From the NCBI GenBank assembly GCA_030652475.1, contig JAUSAO010000134.1, forward strand, positions 1-64,000: DNA of 64,000 nt. Reading direction: 5' to 3'. How positions within the stretch are numbered: position 1 is the first letter of the stretch; each line of letters opens with the position of its first letter. The notes beneath the pieces are model-generated. The model was not told the DNA's origin, ran no database searches, and saw nothing but the letters and a program-made list of their open reading frames with translations. This DNA is from Gallionella sp. GTDB taxonomy: Bacteria; Pseudomonadota; Gammaproteobacteria; Burkholderiales; Gallionellaceae. Of the stretch, positions 8,250 to 16,984 are shown piece after piece. The translations under genes were made by a program, and so were the position numbers.

Positions 8250-9017
8250 TTAGGATTTTGAATTTCTATAGGCATCCTGAAATGCTGCCAGAAGACCAGA
8301 TTCCTCTTTTGTCAAATCACGCCCGGCCAGTAAATCCGGCCGGCGCAACCACGTCCTGCCCAACGACTGGGAAAGCCGCCAGCGCTGTATGTCTGCATGG
8401 TTGCCAGACAACAATACCGGGGGCACGGCTTCACCATTAAAAATTTCCGGGCGGGTGTAGTGCGGGCAATCCAGCAGGCCCTGCACAAACGAATCCTGCT
8501 CCGCTGAATCAGCATCACCCAATACACCGGGTATGTGCCGCACCAGACTATCCATCAGCACCATCGCCGCCAACTCGCCACCGGACAACACATAGTCGCC
8601 GATGGAAATTTCTTCATCCACCATCTGGCGAATCAGGCGCTCGTCTATGCCTTCATAACGCCCCGTCAACAGGATCAAACCCTCTTCCGGCTGCGCTATC
8701 ATTTCCTTGACCACCGCATGTGTCAGCAAGCGGCCTTGTGGCGACAAATACACCACACGACTCCTGGCCACGCCACTGGCCGCCTGACGCTGTTTGGCCG
8801 CGTTGATCGCAGCAGCCAGCGGCTCGCCCAGCATCACCATTCCGGGGCCACCGCCATAAGGGCGGTCATCTACCGTGCGATGATTGTCTGTCGTGAAATC
8901 ACGCGGATTCCACGTCTTGAGTACATAGCGCCCCTGTTCCGCTGCACGACGCGTGATACCGCATTGCGTCAACGCATCAAACATCTGCGGAAACAGCGTG
9001 ATAACGTCAAATATCAC
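8250..9017 (-). CDS. trmD: tRNA (guanine-N1)-methyltransferase TrmD
   Basis: TrmD methylates G37 of tRNAs that have G36, using S-adenosylmethionine, and so prevents frameshifting. The 255-residue protein starts [13 protein letters not shown]. It contains the knot-forming motifs [26 protein letters not shown] and [15 protein letters not shown] characteristic of the SPOUT family. The start overlaps the rimM stop by four bases (ATGA), indicating translational coupling. Gene order is the conserved one. Confidence 0.97.
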   Translation of the reverse strand: MIFDVITLFPQMFDALTQCGITRRAAEQGRYVLKTWNPRDFTTDNHRTVDDRPYGGGPGMVMLGEPLAAAINAAKQRQAASGVARSRVVYLSPQGRLLTHAVVKEMIAQPEEGLILLTGRYEGIDERLIRQMVDEEISIGDYVLSGGELAAMVLMDSLVRHIPGVLGDADSAEQDSFVQGLLDCPHYTRPEIFNGEAVPPVLLSGNHADIQRWRLSQSLGRTWLRRPDLLAGRDLTKEESGLLAAFQDAYRNSKS

Positions 9018-9514
9018 AGCAAGAAATCGGCCGACCAGTCCACCTGAATGGTTTTGGCTGCCATATCCACATGCTTGATGACGCTGGCCAGAAATGGAAT
9101 CAGCACATCAGGACCCGAGCCGCGCACGATCAACACATCATTCGCGCCCGTTTCCAGCAACTCAGCCACCGTACCCAGCATATCGCCTGCCTCGTTTACC
9201 ACGGACATACCGATCAGATCGGCCCAGTAGTATTCATCGGCGCTCTGCTTCGGCAGACTGCTGCGCGGCACAGCGATCAACAAGCCTTTCAGCTTCTCGG
9301 CCGCATTGCGATCCGGGCAGTCGGGAAATTGCGCGGCCAGTGTCTTGTCATGCGTTTCACACTGAGCAACGGTCACTTCACGCCACGGGCCATTTTCATG
9401 TCCCAGATACCAGGACTGGTAGCCCAGCAGGCTGTCGACGTACTCACTGAACGGCTGGATTTTCACCCAGCCGCGTATGCCGAAAGCAGAGGCAACACGA
9501 CCCATGATCACCAT
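9014..9514 (-). CDS. rimM: Ribosome maturation factor RimM
   Basis: RimM binds S19 and helps mature the 30S head. The protein has the N-terminal [18 protein letters not shown] signature and the C-terminal PRC-barrel domain ([36 protein letters not shown]). The ATG at 9514 gives 166 residues, which fits the family and avoids overlap with rpsP. A GTG at 9553 would add 13 residues and overlap rpsP by 26 bases. It sits between rpsP and trmD and overlaps trmD by four bases. Confidence 0.94.
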   Translation of the reverse strand: MVIMGRVASAFGIRGWVKIQPFSEYVDSLLGYQSWYLGHENGPWREVTVAQCETHDKTLAAQFPDCPDRNAAEKLKGLLIAVPRSSLPKQSADEYYWADLIGMSVVNEAGDMLGTVAELLETGANDVLIVRGSGPDVLIPFLASVIKHVDMAAKTIQVDWSADFLL

Positions 9515-9527
9515 GGGTTCGGAGTCG

Positions 9528-9782
9528 TTAGACTGTTGCAGCTGCACCGGCACGCTTTACCAGCTTGGCAACAGCGTCGCTCAATTGCGCGCCCTTGCTT
9601 TGCCAAAAAGCCACGCGCGCCAGATCCAGACGCAACGCTTCCTGCTTCTCATTGGCGATGGAATTGTAGAAACCAACGCGCTCGATGAAGCGACCATCGC
9701 GACGATTGCGCGAATCCGCTACGACCACATTGTAAAACGGACGATTCTTGGAACCGCCACGGGAAAGACGAATGATGACCAT
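9528..9782 (-). CDS. rpsP: 30S ribosomal protein S16
   Basis: This 84-residue protein begins [34 protein letters not shown], the classical S16 signature, and is of normal length. It is the first gene of the rpsP-rimM-trmD-rplS operon. The 213-base region upstream (9783-9995) contains no convincing gene and should hold the operon promoter. I could not assign a clear -35/-10 pair there by eye. Confidence 0.97.
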   Translation of the reverse strand: MVIIRLSRGGSKNRPFYNVVVADSRNRRDGRFIERVGFYNSIANEKQEALRLDLARVAFWQSKGAQLSDAVAKLVKRAGAAATV

Positions 9783-9995
9783 AAAAAACCTATCTAAATT
9801 ATTAGCCTAAAAGACCTATGCACTCATGTGCAGGGTAATGTTTTGCCGGAAAAGTGATTCCCGCAACACCAGGAAGTGACATCACCTTGTATTTCGTCAG
9901 CCATGCGTCCGCCTGCGCGAACCCATCACCACGAAAGGGCGGGCATTCTACGACACAAGCCTGGTTTGTAGCAAGCGCCTTGATAATCAACAAGA

Positions 9996-10808
9996 TTAGC
10001 GATGCAGCATGAGTTCAAGCACAAACTTGCTGCCCAGGTAGGCCATCAGCAGGAATATAAAGCCGCTCACCGTCCAGCGCACGGCGATTTTCCCTCGCCA
10101 GCCATAGTAGTGATGCCCCCATAACAACACGGCGAATACACACCACGACAGCAAACCGAACAGCACTTTATGATTGAACTGCCAGACTTTGCCGAAAATT
10201 TCTTCGGAAAACAACACACCCGACACCAGTGTCAGCGTCAGCAACACGAAACCGATACCTATCATGCGGAACAGCAAACTTTCCATCGTCAGCAGCGGCG
10301 GCAGGCTGCGCAGTACACGCGGCAAATTTGCATGGTGTAAGCGTTTTTCCACCAGCGAAATCAGCACCGCATGCAGCATGGCAATGGTAAACAGACTATA
10401 AGCCAGCATCGCAACCGCGATATGCACCCTGAAAGCCAGCAAGTCCGTATGGGTTAACTGATGATCCGCAGGGAACACGCCCGGCAACAACAGCGTTACG
10501 GCCGCCAGCGGCAACACCAGCGCCTGTAATCCGCCTATCGGGTAAAAGAAGCGCGCCACCCAGTACACCAGCAGCGTCAACCAGACAATCAGCGAGAGCG
10601 CATTGAACACACCCAGATCAATTCCGCCCCCCGAAAAAATACCGTTCCACAGCAGATAGCCGTGCAGCGCAATCGGGAATAGCGAGAGGTGTCCGACCGT
10701 ACCGCGACAACGCTCATCGCATTCGCCGCGCGCATGTGCACGCCAGAAATAGACAGCCAGTAAGGAATAGGTGACAAAAGCGAAAAGTGACAGGAGAAGA
10801 TTGGACAT
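9996..10808 (-). CDS. YpjD-like inner membrane protein, cytochrome c assembly (CcsA/HemX) family
   Basis: This 270-residue integral membrane protein has about eight hydrophobic helices. It contains the VHIAVAMLAYSLFTIAMLHAVLISLVEKRLH region typical of the CcsA/HemX/CcmC-like fold, followed by a segment ending WGHHYYGWRGKIAVRWT with conserved histidines and tryptophan. Genes of this type (ypjD in E. coli) sit next to ffh, as here, divergently transcribed. The family includes haem-handling proteins, but the role of YpjD itself is not settled, so the haem function is inference. It is not part of a recognisable ccm or ccs operon. Confidence 0.85.
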   Translation of the reverse strand: MSNLLLSLFAFVTYSLLAVYFWRAHARGECDERCRGTVGHLSLFPIALHGYLLWNGIFSGGGIDLGVFNALSLIVWLTLLVYWVARFFYPIGGLQALVLPLAAVTLLLPGVFPADHQLTHTDLLAFRVHIAVAMLAYSLFTIAMLHAVLISLVEKRLHHANLPRVLRSLPPLLTMESLLFRMIGIGFVLLTLTLVSGVLFSEEIFGKVWQFNHKVLFGLLSWCVFAVLLWGHHYYGWRGKIAVRWTVSGFIFLLMAYLGSKFVLELMLHR

Positions 10809-10860
10809 TTTTTGTCAGAATGTTTTAGACTTCGCAGATTCTACATCATTTGCATAAAAT

Positions 10861-11070
10861 GAAACTCGCGCAACGATTCGTTCGCCTGGCTTCGCCCCCC
10901 TCGCTGCGCTCTCCCCGCTTGTCGCGCCAAGGTCGCTGCCAAGCAGCGGAAACCTGACGGAGACACCCCTTGCGGGCGCGGGAGAGGATTGAGGAGTACA
11001 CGCTAGGGGCAGGCCGTGGTTGTAAAGCCGACAAGTCGGCAACAACCACACTCAGGGGAACGGGCAGGGC
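10861..11070 (-). repeat. Intergenic copy of the modular repeat (inverse of the 14101-14240 copy)
   Basis: Read on the minus strand this begins with CCCCTGAG, then GTGGTTGTTGCCGAC and the rest of a nested palindrome (GTGGTTGT/ACAACCAC outside GCCGAC/GTCGGC). It continues through CCTGCCCCTAGCG and ends with TTGCGCGAGTTTCA. The first about 100 bases match 14110-14200 almost base for base. The middle part is longer here, with an extra GC-rich palindromic segment. Short open frames inside it are not real genes. Confidence 0.75.
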
Positions 11071-11130
11071 AAGTTTTAGTTACCGGGTTGGCCTTTTGCC
11101 ATGCCCGTTTGATTACCCACAAGGACGGAT

Positions 11131-12483
11131 ATGCTGGACAATTTGACGCAACGTCTCTCTGGTGTCATTAAAAACCTGCGCGGCCAGGCGCGCCTCACCG
11201 AGAACAATATTCAGGATGCGCTGCGCGAAGTACGTATGGCGCTGCTCGAAGCCGACGTGGCCTTGCCGGTCGTCAAGGAGCTGGCCGCCTCGGTCAAGCA
11301 GGCCGCATTGGGGCAGGAGGTCATCGGCAACCTGAACCCCGGCCAGGCCTTCATCGGCGTAGTACACAAGGAGCTCACCCGATTGATGGGCGAGCACAAC
11401 GATGCGCTCAATCTCACCACCACACCGCCTGCCGTGATTCTGATGGCCGGCCTGCAAGGTGCGGGCAAGACCACCACCTGCGGCAAACTCGCCAAGCTGT
11501 TGCGCGAACAGAACAAGAAAAAAGTGCTGCTGGTCAGTTGCGACATTTACCGCCCGGCAGCCATCGAGCAGTTGCGCACGCTGGCCAAGCAACTCGATAT
11601 CGATTTCTTCACCTCCGACATCAGTCAAAAGCCGCAGGACATCGCGCTGACCGCGCTGGACTTTGCACGCAAACATCATCACGACGTGCTGATCGTGGAT
11701 ACCGCCGGGCGCCTTGCCATCGATGAAGCGATGATGGCGGAAATCAAGCAGCTGCACGCTTCGCTCAAGCCTATCGAGACCCTGTTCGTAGTGGACGCGA
11801 TGACCGGGCAGGATGCAGTAAATACCGCGAAGGCCTTCGGCGAAGCACTGCCGCTCACCGGCATTATCCTCACCAAACTGGACGGCGACTCGCGCGGCGG
11901 TGCAGCGCTCTCGGTGCGTCAGATTACCGGCAAACCGATCAAATTTATCGGTGTCAGTGAAAAACCCAACGGACTGGAAGCCTTTCACCCTGAGCGCATG
12001 GCTTCACGCATACTGGGCATGGGCGATGTATTGTCGTTGCTGGAAGAGGCACAACGCGGGGTGGACCAGGGCGAAGCCGAAAAACTTGCCAAAAAAATGC
12101 AAACCGGCAAGGGCTTCGACCTCAACGACTTCAAAATGCAGTTCGTGCAGATGCGCAAGATGGGCGGCATGTCCGCACTGATGGACAAACTGCCCGCACA
12201 ACTCAGTCAGGCTGCGGCTGACTCCAAGGTGGACGACAAATCCATTAACCGACTGGAAGGCATCATTAACTCGATGACGCCGCTCGAACGCAGCAAGCCT
12301 GAACTCATCAAAGCCTCGCGCAAACGGCGCATTGCCGAAGGTGCGGGCGTGAAGGTGATGCATGTCAATCAGCTGCTCAACCAGTTTGAACAAACGCAAA
12401 AAATGATGAAGATGTTTTCCAAGGGTGGCGGCATGGCTAAAATGATGCGCAGTATGGCTGGCAAGCTACCGGGAATGAGGTAA
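11131..12483 (+). CDS. ffh: Signal recognition particle protein Ffh (SRP54)
   Basis: Ffh binds 4.5S RNA and signal sequences of nascent membrane proteins, delivering them to FtsY. The 450-residue protein has the N domain, then the GTPase domain with P-loop GLQGAGKTTTCGKLA, DTAGR, TKLDGDSRGGAA and the closing GEKPN-type VSEKPNGLEAF motif. A methionine-rich M domain starts around residue 330 and ends with FSKGGGMAKMMRSMAGKLPGM. Length is normal. It is divergent from the ypjD-like gene, with a repeat in the shared upstream region. The ribosome binding site is AAGGA about 6 bases before the ATG. Confidence 0.97.
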   Translation: MLDNLTQRLSGVIKNLRGQARLTENNIQDALREVRMALLEADVALPVVKELAASVKQAALGQEVIGNLNPGQAFIGVVHKELTRLMGEHNDALNLTTTPPAVILMAGLQGAGKTTTCGKLAKLLREQNKKKVLLVSCDIYRPAAIEQLRTLAKQLDIDFFTSDISQKPQDIALTALDFARKHHHDVLIVDTAGRLAIDEAMMAEIKQLHASLKPIETLFVVDAMTGQDAVNTAKAFGEALPLTGIILTKLDGDSRGGAALSVRQITGKPIKFIGVSEKPNGLEAFHPERMASRILGMGDVLSLLEEAQRGVDQGEAEKLAKKMQTGKGFDLNDFKMQFVQMRKMGGMSALMDKLPAQLSQAAADSKVDDKSINRLEGIINSMTPLERSKPELIKASRKRRIAEGAGVKVMHVNQLLNQFEQTQKMMKMFSKGGGMAKMMRSMAGKLPGMR

Positions 12484-12557
12484 AGAAAACCAGCCAGTGG
12501 CAAGTAGCTAGTAGCAATTTGTCACTTACCACTCACTACTTACGACTGACCTAAATT

Positions 12558-13274
12558 ATGATTAAAGCGATTATTTTTGACGTAGACGGGACGCTTGCCG
12601 ATACCGAAGACGGACACCGCATGTCCTTCAACAAAGCTTTCGCGGAAAGCGGCCTGGACTGGAACTGGGATGTGGCGTTGTATGACAAGCTGCTCAAGGT
12701 GACCGGCGGTAAAGAACGAATCAAGTATTTCATAAGTGATTTTCTGGCTGATTTTCACAAACCCGCCGATTTTGACGGCTTTGTGAAAAATTTGCATGCC
12801 ATCAAGACACAGCATTACACCACCATGATAGGCGAGGGCAACGTTCCGCTACGCCCCGGCGTTAAACAACTGATCCATGACGCACATGCGGCGGGCATTA
12901 CGCTGGCCATCGCCACCACCACCACGCCTGAGAATGTTACCGCGCTGCTGGAAGTAGGGCTGGGAAAAGACTGGGCCGACTTGTTTGCCGCCAATGGCTG
13001 TGGCGACATCGTGCCGCACAAGAAACCTGCGCCGGATATTTATTTCTGGGTGCTGGAAAAAATGGGGCTGGCCGCGACAGACTGCATCGCACTGGAAGAT
13101 TCCGAAAACGGACTGCGCTCCAGTCTGGCAGCCGGAATCAAGACTTATGTCACTACCAACCACTACACGCGCAATCATGATTTTACAGGCGCAGCAGCGG
13201 TATTTGATGACCTGAGCAACCTTGACCAGTTCTACCGGACTGCCGGATTAGCGCTCAGCAAACGGCCTGATTAG
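12558..13274 (+). CDS. cbbY: CbbY-type HAD sugar phosphatase
   Basis: CbbY dephosphorylates xylulose-1,5-bisphosphate, a misfire inhibitor of RuBisCO. This 238-residue HAD enzyme has the nucleophile motif IIFDVDGTLADTEDGH (Asp8 and Asp10), the TTTTPENV motif II, the lysine in PHKKPAPDIY and the C-terminal acidic motif ALEDSENGL. The sequence SGLDWNWDVALYDKLLKVTGGKERI resembles CbbY more than generic beta-phosphoglucomutase-like proteins. The neighbours rpe and gph belong to pentose phosphate and glycolate metabolism, which fits a Calvin-cycle role. RuBisCO genes are not in the window, so autotrophy is inferred. Confidence 0.82.
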   Translation: MIKAIIFDVDGTLADTEDGHRMSFNKAFAESGLDWNWDVALYDKLLKVTGGKERIKYFISDFLADFHKPADFDGFVKNLHAIKTQHYTTMIGEGNVPLRPGVKQLIHDAHAAGITLAIATTTTPENVTALLEVGLGKDWADLFAANGCGDIVPHKKPAPDIYFWVLEKMGLAATDCIALEDSENGLRSSLAAGIKTYVTTNHYTRNHDFTGAAAVFDDLSNLDQFYRTAGLALSKRPD

Positions 13275-13393
13275 CCTGCACCCGTCGCCGACATGCGGCA
13301 TGTGAACGCGCAGGGAATTCGACCCTCATCGTCTCCGGCAGCTGATTTCGGTTTAGAATACGCGCTGCGCCACTAACTATTTAAGGAAACATC

Positions 13394-14074
13394 ATGTATC
13401 AAATCGCCCCTAGCATCCTTTCCGCCAACTTCGCCAAGCTGGGCGAGGAAGTTGATAACGTTCTCGCCTCTGGTGCAGACATCGTGCACTTCGACGTGAT
13501 GGACAATCATTACGTCCCCAACCTGACCATAGGCCCGCTGGTCTGTGATACGCTGCGCGCTCATGGTGTGACCGCACCGATAGACGTGCATCTGATGGTC
13601 AAGCCGGTGGATCGCATCATCCCTGACTTCGCCAAGGCTGGCGCGACTTACATTACTTTCCATCCTGAAGCATCCGAGCACGTTGACCGCACCATCGGCC
13701 TGATCAAGGAAAGCGGCTGCAAGGCGGGTCTGGTATTCAATCCGGCCACTCCGCTGGATATTCTGGAATACATGCTGCCCAAACTGGATATGGTGCTGCT
13801 GATGTCGGTCAACCCTGGTTTCGGCGGTCAAAAATTCATCCCTTACACGCTGGACAAGGCGCGCAAGGTTCGCGCAATGATAGATGCGGGCGGTTACAAC
13901 TGCCGTCTGGAAATCGACGGTGGCGTAGGCCCTGCGAACATCCGTGAAGTAGCCGCTGCCGGCGTGGATACTTTTGTTGCAGGCTCGGCGATTTTCGGCG
14001 CACGCAAAGCCACCGACAAGCATCAGTTCGACACCGTACTTGCGGCGATGCGCGCTGAACTGGCCAAGGTTTAA
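13394..14074 (+). CDS. rpe: Ribulose-phosphate 3-epimerase
   Basis: Rpe interconverts ribulose-5-phosphate and xylulose-5-phosphate in the pentose phosphate and Calvin pathways. The 226-residue TIM-barrel protein starts [20 protein letters not shown]. It has the metal-binding [16 protein letters not shown] and [10 protein letters not shown] motifs, [11 protein letters not shown] and the phosphate-binding DGGVGPANI and FVAGSAIFG. It is followed by a small lipoprotein gene and gph, then the trp genes, the common rpe-gph-trpE arrangement. It has a good AAGGAA ribosome site. Confidence 0.97.
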   Translation: MYQIAPSILSANFAKLGEEVDNVLASGADIVHFDVMDNHYVPNLTIGPLVCDTLRAHGVTAPIDVHLMVKPVDRIIPDFAKAGATYITFHPEASEHVDRTIGLIKESGCKAGLVFNPATPLDILEYMLPKLDMVLLMSVNPGFGGQKFIPYTLDKARKVRAMIDAGGYNCRLEIDGGVGPANIREVAAAGVDTFVAGSAIFGARKATDKHQFDTVLAAMRAELAKV

Positions 14075-14100
14075 CGGGCACTATCTCTGATAATGAAATT

Positions 14101-14240
14101 CACCATGCCCGTTTCCCTGAGCGTGGTTGTTGCCGACTTGTCGGCTTTACAACCACAGCCTGCCCCTAGCGGGCACTCCTCAACCCTCTCCCAAGGGGCG
14201 AGGGGGCAAATGAATCGTCACGCGAGTTTCACGTTAACCG
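14101..14240 (+). repeat. Modular repeat copy overlapping the start of the lipoprotein gene
   Basis: This begins CATGCCCGTTTCCCTGAGCG. A nested palindrome follows (GTGGTTGT 14123-14130 with ACAACCAC 14149-14156; GCCGAC 14132-14137 with GTCGGC 14140-14145), then CTCAACCCTCTCCCAAGGGG, and it ends near CACGCGAGTTTCAC. It is an inverse copy of 10861-11070. The last part includes the likely ribosome site, start codon and first about 8 codons of the following lipoprotein gene. Confidence 0.75.
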
Positions 14241-14629
14241 CGTTTCGCCACGCCGTACCCGTGCTGATCATTGCGTTCGCAACCTCGGGTTGCGATCGAC
14301 TCACTGGCGTGGCAGAGCAAAAAAACTACGACGCCGAGGCGGTAGGCTATGCCTGCCGTGTTTCGCTAAAAACGCCTGAAGATTGCATGAAGGAAAACGA
14401 GACGCACAGCCCCAGTTCGGTCCTGATGGGCTGGAAATCTGCCGACAAGGATATAACGGACAAAAAACTCGACCCCAGCATGGGCGCCAATCCCGTTAGC
14501 GTCGAACTAACTGAATCCGCGTCGGCGCCCGCTGCAACAGATAGCAAACTCAAGGACGGAGAAAGTGCAATAAAAACTGCGCCGGATCATTCCACCGCGT
14601 CCGAAAAGAAACCTGCCAAAGCGCATTAA
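14210..14629 (+). CDS. Small predicted lipoprotein of unknown function
   Basis: The 139-residue product has a hydrophobic stretch AVPVLIIAFATSGC ending in a lipobox-like cysteine (residue about 27), so it is probably anchored in the outer or inner membrane. The rest is hydrophilic, with a charged, low-complexity C-terminus. I do not recognise a domain. The ATG at 14210 has a G-rich ribosome site, but both lie within a dispersed repeat, so the first residues (MNRHASFT) appear repeat-derived. An upstream in-frame ATG at 14093 would add 39 repeat-encoded residues and is less likely. It lies 8 bases ahead of gph. Confidence 0.65.
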   Translation: MNRHASFTLTAFRHAVPVLIIAFATSGCDRLTGVAEQKNYDAEAVGYACRVSLKTPEDCMKENETHSPSSVLMGWKSADKDITDKKLDPSMGANPVSVELTESASAPAATDSKLKDGESAIKTAPDHSTASEKKPAKAH

Positions 14630-14637
14630 GGAACCCC

Positions 14638-15336
14638 ATGTCTCAAAATATCAAGCGATTCACTACACCCGTCAGCATCAAAGCCATCGTCATCGATCTT
14701 GATGGCACGATGTTACACACCGCCCCCCAACTTTCCGAAGCCGCCAACCGCATGTTGCGCGACATGGACTATGCTCCTGTTTCACAAGAGCTGCTGGCGA
14801 GCTATATCGGTAACGGCGTCAGCTGGCTGGTAAAGCGCGCGCTGACCGGCGAAATGCACGCCACACCGGATGCCGCCTTGTACGATCATGCCTTGCCTAT
14901 CTTCGAGAAACACTACAACGACCTGCTGCTGGAAAGTAAAACGTTTGAAGGCGTCATCGAAGGATTGGAAGCCATGCAAGCGGCGGGTTTCCGTCTGGGC
15001 TGCATCACCAATAAACTGGAATGCTTTACTACGCCACTGCTGGCCGGTGTCGGTCTGGCGAAATATTTTGAAATCGTGCTGGCTGGCGACACCTTGCCGG
15101 AAAAGAAACCGCATCCGCTGCCGTTGCAGCACGCCGCGAAATTCTTCGGCGTAGCCACCGAGCAAGTATTGCTGATTGGCGATTCGCTGAATGACACGCT
15201 TGCCGCACGTGCCGCTGGCTGCCCGACGTTCTGCGTACCTTACGGCTACAACCACGGCGAACCCGTGGAAACGCTGGATCTGGACGCGGTCATCGCCAAT
15301 CTCCCGGCCGCATTGCCTCTGATGAAACTGGCCTGA
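14638..15336 (+). CDS. gph: Phosphoglycolate phosphatase
   Basis: Gph hydrolyses 2-phosphoglycolate, from RuBisCO oxygenation or DNA repair, to glycolate. The 232-residue HAD protein has the nucleophile motif VIDLDGTMLHTAPQL near residue 22, the TNK motif II in GCITNKLECFTTPLL, the lysine in LPEKKPHPLPL and the GDSLNDTLAARAAG motif. The N-terminal extension of about 18 residues before the motif is typical of proteobacterial Gph. It lies between rpe and trpE as in many relatives. A possible Trp-rich leader peptide starts 2 bases after its stop. Confidence 0.94.
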   Translation: MSQNIKRFTTPVSIKAIVIDLDGTMLHTAPQLSEAANRMLRDMDYAPVSQELLASYIGNGVSWLVKRALTGEMHATPDAALYDHALPIFEKHYNDLLLESKTFEGVIEGLEAMQAAGFRLGCITNKLECFTTPLLAGVGLAKYFEIVLAGDTLPEKKPHPLPLQHAAKFFGVATEQVLLIGDSLNDTLAARAAGCPTFCVPYGYNHGEPVETLDLDAVIANLPAALPLMKLA

Positions 15337-15337
15337 T

Positions 15338-15388
15338 ATGAAAACCCTCCTGTCCCTGATGAAATCAGCCGATTGGCGATGGCGTTAA
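15338..15388 (+). CDS. Possible tryptophan leader peptide (TrpL) upstream of trpE
   Basis: An open frame of 16 codons encodes MKTLLSLMKSADWRWR and stops 93 bases before trpE. Two of its last four codons are TGG (Trp), the pattern of attenuation leader peptides. It starts 2 bases after the gph stop and could be translated by coupling. GGTGGGCA/TGCCCACC hairpins follow (about 15401-15465) and could form alternative structures, although no T-run is evident. This rests on sequence pattern alone. Confidence 0.45.
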   Translation: MKTLLSLMKSADWRWR

Positions 15389-15396
15389 TGCAATCG

Positions 15397-15466
15397 TAGG
15401 GTGGGCAACTCATGCCCACCGTTATTGCCAGGCGTCAGCGTGGGTACATCGTGCCCACCCATCAAA
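15397..15466. repeat. GTAGGGTGGGCA hairpin repeat before trpE
   Basis: GGTGGGCA and TGCCCACC form a hairpin. A second GTGGG...CCCAC pair follows with GTGGGTACATCGTGCCCACC. The string GTAGGGTGGGCA recurs inverted near 54574-54563. It could be a mobile repeat, an attenuator structure or both. Confidence 0.5.
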
Positions 15467-15481
15467 CACAGGAGGCGTTTC

Positions 15482-16969
15482 ATGTTGCACCCCATCACCG
15501 AGCAAGAATTCAATGCGCTGGCCCAACAAGGCTATAACCGCATCCCGCTGGTCGCAGAGACTTTCGCCGATCTCGACACACCGCTTTCGCTGTATCTCAA
15601 ACTGGCCAACCGCCCCTATTCCTACCTGCTGGAATCGGTACAGGGCGGCGAACGTTTCGGACGCTATTCCTTCATCGGACTACCTGCCGACACCCGCATC
15701 ACCGTGCACGGCAAGCGCATCACACTGACTCATCTCGACAGCGAAACGACACATGAAGTCAGTAACCCGCTGGATTTCATCAGCGAATATCAGTCCCGTT
15801 TCAAGGTCGCTCCCTTGTCCGGACTGCCGCGCTACACCGGCGGACTGGCGGGCTATTTTGGCTACGAAACCATACGTTACATCGAACCGCGCCTGGACAA
15901 CGTACACAAGCCGGACGCAATAGGCACGCCAGACATCCTGCTGATGCTTACCGAACAGCTGGCGGTGGTGGACAATCTCTCCGGCAAACTGACCTTTATC
16001 GTCTATGCCGATCCGTCCCGGGACGATGCCTATGCACTGGCACGCGAACGCCTGCGCGAGCTGACAGCCATGCTGCGCCTGCCGGTAGACATTCCCTATG
16101 CGCCGCCTGTAGCGCCCATTGAAGCGCAATCCGAGTTCGGCGAAACGGGATTCAAGGCAGCGGTGGAAAAAGCCAAGCAATACATCTTCGACGGCGACAT
16201 CATGCAGGTGGTACTGTCACAACGCATGTCGCAGCCCTTTCCCGCCTCACCGCTCTCGCTGTATCGCGCATTGCGCAGCATCAACCCGTCACCCTACATG
16301 TTCTATTACGACATGGGCGACCATCACGTAGTCGGTTCATCGCCGGAAATTCTGGCGCGTCTCGAAGGTGATGTGGTCACGGTGCGCCCGATCGCCGGAA
16401 CCCGCCCGCGCGGCAAGACGCCGCAACAGGACATTGAGCTGGCGCAAGAACTCCTGGCCGATCCGAAAGAACTGGCAGAACATCTGATGCTGATCGACCT
16501 CGGGCGCAACGACATCGGCCGCGTCGCACAAAACGGCACCGTAAAATTAACGGACAAGATGGTGATCGAGCGCTATTCGCATGTGATGCACATCGTTTCC
16601 AACGTCGAAGCCAAGCTCAAACAGGGACTGGATGCGATGGATGTGCTGCGCGCTACTTTTCCGGCCGGCACGGTAAGCGGCGCGGCAAAAGTGCGCGCGA
16701 TGGAAATCATCGACGAACTGGAGCCTTCCAAACGCGGCATCTACGCGGGGGCGGTCGGCTATCTCGGTTTCAACGGCGACATGGATGTCGCCATTGCGCT
16801 GCGCACTGCCGTGGTGAAAGACAACATGCTCTATGTGCAGGCCGGGGCAGGCATCGTCGCCGACTCGGTTGCCGACAGCGAATGGCTGGAAACCCAGAAC
16901 AAGGCGCGCGCCGTACTGCGTGCGGCAGAAATGGCGCTGGATGGCCTGGATGCAGACCTGCATCGCTAA
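15482..16969 (+). CDS. trpE: Anthranilate synthase component I
   Basis: TrpE converts chorismate to anthranilate, using ammonia from TrpG, in the first step of tryptophan synthesis. The ATG at 15482 follows a strong AGGAGG site and gives 495 residues. An upstream in-frame start at 15401 would add repeat-encoded residues and is rejected. The N-terminus has the feedback-inhibition motif LLES in [12 protein letters not shown]. The catalytic domain shows [43 protein letters not shown] and the closing [11 protein letters not shown]. Regulation by feedback, and perhaps by attenuation from the leader peptide, is likely. Confidence 0.97.
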   Translation: MLHPITEQEFNALAQQGYNRIPLVAETFADLDTPLSLYLKLANRPYSYLLESVQGGERFGRYSFIGLPADTRITVHGKRITLTHLDSETTHEVSNPLDFISEYQSRFKVAPLSGLPRYTGGLAGYFGYETIRYIEPRLDNVHKPDAIGTPDILLMLTEQLAVVDNLSGKLTFIVYADPSRDDAYALARERLRELTAMLRLPVDIPYAPPVAPIEAQSEFGETGFKAAVEKAKQYIFDGDIMQVVLSQRMSQPFPASPLSLYRALRSINPSPYMFYYDMGDHHVVGSSPEILARLEGDVVTVRPIAGTRPRGKTPQQDIELAQELLADPKELAEHLMLIDLGRNDIGRVAQNGTVKLTDKMVIERYSHVMHIVSNVEAKLKQGLDAMDVLRATFPAGTVSGAAKVRAMEIIDELEPSKRGIYAGAVGYLGFNGDMDVAIALRTAVVKDNMLYVQAGAGIVADSVADSEWLETQNKARAVLRAAEMALDGLDADLHR

Positions 16970-16984
16970 GATAAAGAACCCTTA

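Noticed and set aside
9802-9993. 63-codon minus-strand open frame upstream of rpsP
   Set aside because: No ribosome site, no family resemblance, and it fills the region expected to hold the rpsP promoter.
10815-11051. Open frames across the repeat upstream of ffh
   Set aside because: They lie within a dispersed palindromic repeat and encode low-complexity residues; related frames appear in the other copy because of shared DNA, not protein selection.
15401-15481. N-terminal extension of TrpE by 27 residues
   Set aside because: It is encoded by the GGGTGGGCA hairpin repeat; the ATG at 15482 has a strong AGGAGG site and matches the family start.
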